In this document: one piece after another, positions 58,844 through 64,000 of the stretch
Numbering within the stretch: position 1 is the stretch's first letter
How the letters are laid out: the number at the start of each line of letters is the position of its first letter
Assembly: GCF_040436365.1 (NCBI RefSeq)
Contig: NZ_AP026369.1
Span: 1,900,501 to 1,964,500 of the forward strand
Length of the DNA stretch: 64,000 nt
Source: Hydrogenimonas sp. SS33
GTDB taxonomy: Bacteria; Campylobacterota; Campylobacteria; Campylobacterales; Hydrogenimonadaceae
Direction: 5' to 3'
Translations under genes and position numbers: made by a program
The notes under the pieces: generated by a model
Databases searched by the model: none
Told to the model about the DNA's origin: nothing
What the model saw: the letters and a program-made list of their open reading frames with translations, nothing else

Positions 58844-59719
58844 TTAATCGATGTACCGCTTCAGCAGCCCGTCATAGGCGTCTATCCGCCGGTCTCTCAG
58901 AAAGGGCCACCATCGGCGGACCGTTTCGCTTCGTTCGAGGTCGATGTCGCAGAGGAGGATCTCTTCGTTGTCGTTGGAAGCGGTGGCGAGCATCTCTCCC
59001 TGGGGGCCGCAGGCGAAGCTGTTTCCCCAGAAACGGATGCCGTTCAAAGCGCCGCTGGGGTCCTTTTCGAAGCCGACCCGGTTGACGGCGACGAGGGGGA
59101 GGCCGTTGGCGACGGCGTGGCCGCGCTGGACGGTGACCCACGCTTCCAGCTGCCGCGCTTTCTCCTCTTGGCTATCTTCGTCGAACCAGCCGATGGCGGT
59201 GGGATAGATGAGCATCTGGGCCCCTTTGAGCGCCATGAGCCGGGCCGCTTCCGGGTACCACTGGTCCCAGCAGACCAGCACACCCAGGCGCCCGACGGAG
59301 GTGTCGATGGGCTCGAACCCCAGGTCGCCAGGGGTGAAGTAGAACTTTTCGTAGAAACCGGGATCGTCGGGTATGTGCATTTTGCGGTATTTTCCGGCGA
59401 TGGAACCATCTTTTTCGAAAACCACCGCCGTATTGTGATAAAGGCCCGGGGCACGCTTTTCAAAGAGGGAGGTGACCAGCACGACCCCGTTGTTTCGGGC
59501 CACATCGCTCCAGAAGCGAAGATCCGCTTCAAAGGTTTCGGCCAAGTCGAAAAGCCCCACCGATTCGTGCTGGCAGAAGTAGGGGCCTTGATGAAGTTCC
59601 TGGAGAATCACCAGTTCGGCCCCTTTTTTTGCCGCGTCGGCCACCTTTTGGGCGGTAGCCTGTTTCATGGTGACGGTATCGCCGGTGTAGCGTTGTTGAA
59701 CGAGAGCGGTTTTGGGCAT
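58844..59719 (-). CDS. aguB: N-carbamoylputrescine amidase AguB
   Basis: AguB hydrolyses N-carbamoylputrescine to putrescine, CO2 and ammonia. The 291-residue nitrilase-fold product has the Glu-Lys-Cys triad: Glu41 in VILQELHQGPYFC, the Lys in KYRKMHIPDDPGFYEKFYF near residue 115, and the Cys in GVLVCWDQWYPEAARLMAL near residue 149. WGNSF and IDLERSETVRRWWPFLRDRR at the end are typical of this subfamily. It lies 3 bases after the agmatine deiminase gene, so the two form the agmatine-to-putrescine operon. Confidence 0.95.
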   Translation of the reverse strand: MPKTALVQQRYTGDTVTMKQATAQKVADAAKKGAELVILQELHQGPYFCQHESVGLFDLAETFEADLRFWSDVARNNGVVLVTSLFEKRAPGLYHNTAVVFEKDGSIAGKYRKMHIPDDPGFYEKFYFTPGDLGFEPIDTSVGRLGVLVCWDQWYPEAARLMALKGAQMLIYPTAIGWFDEDSQEEKARQLEAWVTVQRGHAVANGLPLVAVNRVGFEKDPSGALNGIRFWGNSFACGPQGEMLATASNDNEEILLCDIDLERSETVRRWWPFLRDRRIDAYDGLLKRYID

Positions 59720-59722
59720 GAG

Positions 59723-60745
59723 TTACTCCTGATAAAAGCTCGGTATCTGCATCGTCACGCAGTGGAGGCTGCCGCCTTGTTCTATCAGCTTCAGGCAGTT
59801 GATGGGAATCACTTCCCTGCCCGGGAAGAGGGTTTTGAAAAGCTCCACCGTCGGCTTGTCTCTGGCATCGTCGTAGACCGGCAGCAGCACGGCGTGGTTG
59901 GTGATGAGGAAGTTGGCGTAGGTCGCGGGGAGCCGTCGGCCCTTGCGGTCATGTTTGGGTGAGGGGATGGGCAGGGGGACTAGGCGGTAAGGGTTGCCCT
60001 CTTTCGTGCGAAACGTCGCAAGCTGCGCTTCCATCCGCTTCAGCGGTTCGTAGTGGGCGTCTTCGGGGTCGTCGCAGGCGGCGTAAATGATGGTTTCGGC
60101 ATCCACGAACCGTGCCAGTGTGTCGATGTGGGCGTCGGTGTCGTCGCCTTCCAGCTCTCCGTGGTCGAGCCAGAGAATCCTTTCGATGCAGAGCTTCTCC
60201 TTCAAAAGCGCTTCGATGGCGGATTTGTCCATACCGGGGTTGCGGTTGGGGTTGAGCAGGCAGCGGGAAGTGGTCAGCAGGGTTCCCGTCCCGTCGGTTT
60301 CGATAGAGCCGCCCTCCAGGACGAAATCGACTTTCTCATACCCGCCGTAGAGATACCCCTTTTCGATCAGAGCCTCGGTGACGGCGTTGTCGAGGGCGCT
60401 TTCGAATTTGTTGCCCCATCCGTTGAAGGTAAAATCGAGAAACTTTCTTTTGCCTTTTTCATAGACGGTGATCGGGCCGAAATCCCTCGCCCATGTATCG
60501 TTGGTCGGGAGTCGGACGAAGGTGATGTTTCGTATCTCGCAAAAGAGCGATTTGGTCGATTCGGGGTCGTCGCAGACGATGATGACCGGTTCGTTATAGG
60601 CGATGGAGCTGGCGATCCGCACGAAAGGGGTGAGCGCCCCCTTCAGGTCGTCGGCCCAGTCGGTTCCCCCGTGGGGAAAGGCCATCAGCACCGCATCCTG
60701 GCGGTGCCACTCAGTCGGGAAGGTGCACCCGGTCGTCTTCGTCAT
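59723..60745 (-). CDS. aguA: Agmatine deiminase AguA
   Basis: AguA converts agmatine to N-carbamoylputrescine, the substrate of the next gene. The 340-residue pentein-fold product has PTEWHRQDAVLMAFPHGGTDW near the start, NDTWARDFGPITVY near residue 81, VLEGGSIETDG near residue 142, LDHGELEGDDTDAHIDT near residue 195, and the catalytic Cys329 in QGGSLHCVTMQIPS. The ATG at 60745 lies 35 bases inside the end of the upstream small membrane-protein gene; the frame's extension to 60850 is not needed. Putrescine made here may feed polyamine synthesis. Confidence 0.95.
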   Translation of the reverse strand: MTKTTGCTFPTEWHRQDAVLMAFPHGGTDWADDLKGALTPFVRIASSIAYNEPVIIVCDDPESTKSLFCEIRNITFVRLPTNDTWARDFGPITVYEKGKRKFLDFTFNGWGNKFESALDNAVTEALIEKGYLYGGYEKVDFVLEGGSIETDGTGTLLTTSRCLLNPNRNPGMDKSAIEALLKEKLCIERILWLDHGELEGDDTDAHIDTLARFVDAETIIYAACDDPEDAHYEPLKRMEAQLATFRTKEGNPYRLVPLPIPSPKHDRKGRRLPATYANFLITNHAVLLPVYDDARDKPTVELFKTLFPGREVIPINCLKLIEQGGSLHCVTMQIPSFYQE

Positions 60746-60941
60746 GTTTGACCACTTTGATGCTTTTGACGACCCAGTAGATGACGAAAATCGCCGTGGC
60801 CGCCATGCCGAGAAGTTTGATGGCCGCGACAATCGGGTGTGCCGCCGCACCGCTGTCGGGTATGAATTCGGGCTCCTCTTCGGCCAGAAGCGGGAGGGCC
60901 GCCAGCCCCGAAAGTATGAAAAGAGAGACGGTTTTTCGCAA
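60711..60941 (-). CDS. Small secreted or membrane protein, 76 aa
   Basis: The TTG at 60941 follows AGGAGG at the right distance, while an ATG one frame over leads to a short frame of no merit. The product has a signal peptide (RKTVSLFILSGLAALPLLAEEE, cut near residue 19), a short acidic-polar stretch, and a membrane helix at about residues 40-62 (LLGMAATAIFVIYWVV), ending in a charged tail KSIKVVKHDEDDRVHLPD. Function is unknown. It is divergent from alr, and its 3' end overlaps aguA by 35 bases, so it may be cotranscribed with the agmatine genes. Confidence 0.6.
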   Translation of the reverse strand: MRKTVSLFILSGLAALPLLAEEEPEFIPDSGAAAHPIVAAIKLLGMAATAIFVIYWVVKSIKVVKHDEDDRVHLPD

Positions 60942-60961
60942 ACATTCCTCCTTCTTTTCGG

Positions 60962-60967
60962 TACAAT
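60962..60967 (+). promoter_or_regulatory. Probable -10 box of alr, placing the start at the ATG
   Basis: TACAAT ends 7 bases before the A of the alr ATG, with no ribosome site between, the same spacing as for ispG and cas1. Confidence 0.4.
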
Positions 60968-60973
60968 GGCACC

Positions 60974-61984
60974 ATGTCAACCATCGAAATTTCACGGGCC
61001 AATTTTGAACACAATCTTAACCAAATCGCCCAGAAAACGCAATCGCTCGAGAAGGTCGCCCTGGTACTCAAAGACAATGCCTATGGCCACGGGCTGGAGC
61101 TTGTCGCATCGCTTGCCGCCCGGGCCGGCGTCTCCCATGCCGTGGTGCGCAACCTTCCGGAAGCCGAAAAGGTCGCACCTCTTTTCAAAACGGTTCTCGT
61201 GCTGGCCGACATCCCCGAAGAGACCCCGCCGGAGGGTGTGCGTTTCGTCGTCAACGACCTGCGGCAAATCGGGCAGATACCCCGCGGCACGGCGGTGGAA
61301 CTGAAGGTCGATACGGGAATGCACCGCAACGGCATCGCTTTCGAAGAGGCGGAATGTGCGGTGGAGGCGATCGAAAAGAGAGGCCTGCGGCTGATGGGGG
61401 TGATGACCCACTACCGTGGTGCCGACGAGATGGGAAGCGACTTTTTTTGGCAGCGAAAGCGGTTTGAAACGTTGCGGGATAGGTTGGAGAAAGAGGGGCT
61501 GAAAGGGGTTCGGTGGCACAGCTGCAACTCCGCCGCCCTTTTCCGTTCGGAGCGTTTTGAAGAGGATATTGCCAGAGTCGGCATCGCCGCCTACGGCTGC
61601 CTGCGGATGCCCGAACCTTTCGGCCGGCCCGACCTGCGGCCCGTCATGTCCCTCTGGGCCGACAGGCTCTCGACCCGCCCGGCGGAGCCCTCGTGGCGCA
61701 TCGGTTACGGCGGGGAGGGCCGGCTGGAGGAGGGCGGCCACCTCTCGACCTACGACATCGGTTACGGCGACGGGTGGCTCCGCGGCGACGCTTCTAAGCC
61801 CTACCGCCTGCCCGACGGCCGCCCGCTGGTGGGCAGAGTGTCGATGGATATGGTGAGTGTGGCGGGGGAGGAGGAGCGCATCTGTCTCTTTCGCGATGCG
61901 GCGGAGGCGGCGGTGCAGTTTGGAACCATCGCCTACGACGTGATGGTCAAACTCTCCCCCCGCATTCCCAGAGTGGCGGTATGA
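60974..61984 (+). CDS. alr: Alanine racemase Alr
   Basis: Alr makes D-alanine for peptidoglycan. The 336-residue fold-III PLP enzyme has the cofactor Lys33 in VALVLKDNAYGHGLELVA, a substrate/phosphate region with VDTGMHRNGIAFEE near residue 112, WHSCNSAALFR near residue 179, and the catalytic Tyr in STYDIGYGDGW near residue 258. RVSMDMVSV near residue 287 is the other characteristic motif. It is shorter than enteric Alr, as in Helicobacter. It overlaps the next gene by 4 bases. Confidence 0.95.
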   Translation: MSTIEISRANFEHNLNQIAQKTQSLEKVALVLKDNAYGHGLELVASLAARAGVSHAVVRNLPEAEKVAPLFKTVLVLADIPEETPPEGVRFVVNDLRQIGQIPRGTAVELKVDTGMHRNGIAFEEAECAVEAIEKRGLRLMGVMTHYRGADEMGSDFFWQRKRFETLRDRLEKEGLKGVRWHSCNSAALFRSERFEEDIARVGIAAYGCLRMPEPFGRPDLRPVMSLWADRLSTRPAEPSWRIGYGGEGRLEEGGHLSTYDIGYGDGWLRGDASKPYRLPDGRPLVGRVSMDMVSVAGEEERICLFRDAAEAAVQFGTIAYDVMVKLSPRIPRVAV

Positions 61985-62844
61985 ACGCGGCACTCGCGGC
62001 GGCACTTCTCGCGGCTCTCGCACTCTACCCCTTTTATGTGGTGCACCGGCAGACGGCAGGCACCCATACGCAAATCGTCCGCTCTCCCGCCGAGTGGGGC
62101 GTGCCCTACCAAAAGATCGACTTCACGACGGACGACGGCATTTTGTTGAAGGGGTGGTGGATCCCCGCCGAAAGCTTGCGTGCTGTTTTGCTGCTGCACG
62201 GTAAAGCGGGGAGCCGCAACGGCGAATACAGCGGCATTTTCGAACTGGCAAGGCGCTACCGGGATGCGGGTTTTTCGGTGATGATGGCCGACATGCGGGG
62301 CCACGGCGAAAGCGGCGGCGACCGGGTCTACTTCGGGGTGCGGGAGTCTCGTGATCTGTCGGCGTGGGTCGCCTCGCTCGACCCCCGGCGACGGTATCGC
62401 TGGGGAATCCACGGCTTCTCCATGGGGGCGGTGACGGCGATGATGATGCAAGAACGCGAACCCGGCCGGTTCGCTTTCGTCGTGGCCGACGCCCCCTGGA
62501 CAGATTTCGAAGTTTTGGTGAAGCAGGAGCTCTGGAAACGGGCACTGCTGCCGCCCTTTGCCTACCCCTATGTTCGCTGGATCGCCGAAACCTTTTTCGG
62601 GCAGGACTTTTCCGAGGCCGACAACCGGACGCGGGTGAAAAAGTTGTGTGGGAAGCCCGTACTCTACATCCGCGAAAAGGAGGATGACCTGCTTCCTGCC
62701 TACCAGTGGAAACGGCTCCGCCTCGCCTGCCCCGGGGCCGAAGTCGTCGAGTACAAAGGGGTCGGCCACGTGGAAGCGTTCAGAAACGACCCCGACGCCT
62801 ACTGGCGCAGGGTGGAAGATTTTTTAAAAGTTGAAGTTTTTTGA
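61981..62844 (+). CDS. Alpha/beta hydrolase with N-terminal membrane anchor
   Basis: The 287-residue product has an N-terminal hydrophobic helix (about residues 3-20) and an alpha/beta hydrolase domain of the BAAT/acyl or DUF1749/YqkD-like type: VLLLHGKAGSRNGEYSG near residue 68, the nucleophile elbow HGFSMGAVTAMMM near residue 140 with Ser143, an acid candidate in REKEDDLLP near residue 232, and the His in GVGHVEAF near residue 260. It would act at the inner membrane, probably facing outward, on an unknown ester or amide. It overlaps alr by 4 bases. The 3' end overlaps the convergent cytochrome gene by 21 bases. Confidence 0.85.
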   Translation: MNAALAAALLAALALYPFYVVHRQTAGTHTQIVRSPAEWGVPYQKIDFTTDDGILLKGWWIPAESLRAVLLLHGKAGSRNGEYSGIFELARRYRDAGFSVMMADMRGHGESGGDRVYFGVRESRDLSAWVASLDPRRRYRWGIHGFSMGAVTAMMMQEREPGRFAFVVADAPWTDFEVLVKQELWKRALLPPFAYPYVRWIAETFFGQDFSEADNRTRVKKLCGKPVLYIREKEDDLLPAYQWKRLRLACPGAEVVEYKGVGHVEAFRNDPDAYWRRVEDFLKVEVF

Positions 62845-63978
62845 GGTGAGAACCCTAAATTCGGTCAGTTTTTTGTCGGTGATTCCCAGTTTTTTGGCCG
62901 CTTTGGGGTTGACGATGAAGTAGCCGAGTGTCAAAGTGACCCTGTCTCCCGGTTGCAGGGCGATGCCGGTGGGAACGGTTTTGGTGCTTTTGGCGTCGAT
63001 GGTATTGGCTTTGACGACGGTATCGGCGACCCAGGGCATCGCCGGTTTGCCGGCGTGTCCGAGGATGCGGTAGAAGTTGACCGGTTTGGCGCTGACGGTT
63101 TTGCCGCCTCTTTCGACGGCGATGCGAAGCTGGGCCAGCCGCAGCGGATGGTTGAAGAGTTGATGGTCGGCTTCGTTGACGATTTTGGCGACCAGCTCTC
63201 CCCCCTTCTTGACCGCTTCGAGTTTCACATACTTTTTCAGATATTCCGTCCCGTTGTGGAGTCCCGCGAAACCGTGGTAGGCGTGGGTAGCGCTTTTTTG
63301 GATCGTGTTGAAGGAGCCGGGGATCTGGGGCATGTGGCAGCCGATGCAGTTTCTCTTCGAGGGTTTGTCGCTGCGGTTCATCGTGCAGACGCTGAAACCT
63401 TTGCCGTTTTGTTTGTGGTCGTGGCACCCCAGGCAGACGCGGCCGTCGGCGAAGAGTTGATTGCCGTAGTCGATGGTGTGAAAAGGAGAGCCCGTCGTGG
63501 CACGGCTGAGGCCGAAGAGGCCGCTCTTTCTGTGGAACTTGACCCACTCTTTGACACTTTTGCCCTCTTTGGCGGCGTAGTAGTATTTGGGCTTTTCGTT
63601 CAGAAGGTTTTCATTGTGCCTGGCGTGGGTTTCGACCGACTGGATGCGGTGGCAGTAGGCGCAGCTGATGGGTTCGTTTTTTTGGATTTCGTCCGCTTCG
63701 GGAAGCGCAGGCCGGTTGGAAGCGAGCCGGCCCATGAGCCGGGTATCTCCGGGAGTGTGGCAGACGGCGCACTCATACTTCTTCTTTTTCAGCATCGGAT
63801 GTTTCTGCCAGACCGCCTTGTGGACGGGGTCGTTGAAAACGGAGCTGTTGCGGTGCATGGAGCCCATATACTCTTTGTAGATGAGCGGGTGGCATTTGGA
63901 ACAGACTTTGGAAGAGACGAATTGGGTCTGGGCCGTCAGAGCGACGGCAAAGAGCAGAAATGCAAGAGATCGGATCAT
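62824..63978 (-). CDS. Secreted pentaheme cytochrome c
   Basis: The 384-residue product has a signal peptide (RSLAFLLFAVALTAQ) and five CXXCH haem-binding motifs: CSKCH at residue 26, then CAVCH, CAYCH, CLGCH and CIGCH, all in the first 230 residues. Many His residues could act as distal ligands. The last 150 residues have no Cys and look beta-rich. This resembles the cytochrome c554/multihaem family of periplasmic electron carriers in sulfur- and nitrogen-respiring Campylobacterota, but I cannot name its partner. Upstream lies the window edge, so the operon is not visible. Confidence 0.85.
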   Translation of the reverse strand: MIRSLAFLLFAVALTAQTQFVSSKVCSKCHPLIYKEYMGSMHRNSSVFNDPVHKAVWQKHPMLKKKKYECAVCHTPGDTRLMGRLASNRPALPEADEIQKNEPISCAYCHRIQSVETHARHNENLLNEKPKYYYAAKEGKSVKEWVKFHRKSGLFGLSRATTGSPFHTIDYGNQLFADGRVCLGCHDHKQNGKGFSVCTMNRSDKPSKRNCIGCHMPQIPGSFNTIQKSATHAYHGFAGLHNGTEYLKKYVKLEAVKKGGELVAKIVNEADHQLFNHPLRLAQLRIAVERGGKTVSAKPVNFYRILGHAGKPAMPWVADTVVKANTIDAKSTKTVPTGIALQPGDRVTLTLGYFIVNPKAAKKLGITDKKLTEFRVLTSKNFNF

Positions 63979-64000
63979 ACAGGTTCCCCCGTTTTTTCAG

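Overview
The window reads as chromosomal DNA of a GC-rich Campylobacterota (Epsilonproteobacteria) bacterium. The evidence is gene content and order known from Helicobacter, Campylobacter and Sulfurimonas relatives: an HP0268-like gene, miaB and a DUF374 acyltransferase in a row; glcD, pgbA-like and csd3-like in a row; dnaB followed by a short comEC; an mraY-murD pair; fabG, acpP, fabF and accA together; and a 76/71-codon ZapB/ZapA-like pair. The genus cannot be fixed from sequence alone; a Hydrogenimonas-like lineage is only a guess.

Layout. 1-8655: end of a porin, a secreted protein, an orphan DppB-like permease, a decayed DUF4258 pair, nusA, the HP0268/miaB/acyltransferase operon and a PilM/PilN/PilO-like trio. 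8595-11920: tilS and rimO on the minus strand, then a DUF481 outer-membrane barrel. 11921-15761: a 269-bp MITE-like element inserted at the stop codon of an orphan N6-DNA methylase, with metK and a small acidic protein beyond. 15806-27968: a more AT-rich accessory block made of an intact IS256-family element with 8-bp target duplication, a 41-repeat CRISPR array, and a complete type I-F cas operon (cas1, cas2-3 fusion, cas8f, cas5f, cas7f, cas6f), ending at a tRNA-Phe gene. 28078-42129: cell-wall synthesis (murD, mraY), gpmI, fatty-acid synthesis, argJ, rpmB, an HDOD plus CheX pair, rpe, trpF and a DnaQ-like exonuclease. 42130-47183: transporters, gamma-carbonic anhydrase, uvrB and the division pair. 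47266-53952: two pseudopilins, priA, ispG, dnaB and comEC. 53854-63978: YihY, GlcD, PgbA-like, an M23 peptidase, a Nudix protein, the agmatine-to-putrescine pair (aguA, aguB), alr, an alpha/beta hydrolase and a pentaheme cytochrome c.

How the genes work together. The cas operon and array are co-oriented on the minus strand with an AT-rich leader between them, as in a working I-F locus; the interference and adaptation genes look intact. The PilM/N/O-like trio, the two pseudopilins and ComEC plausibly belong to one dispersed DNA-uptake or type II-like machine. AguA and AguB convert agmatine to putrescine.

The most unusual pattern is a family of degenerate 7-bp tandem repeats (STRR-like heptads) at no fewer than 14 places. 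Most sit at gene junctions. Some lie inside tilS, murD and the start of yihY, where they have apparently supplied codons and even a Shine-Dalgarno sequence.
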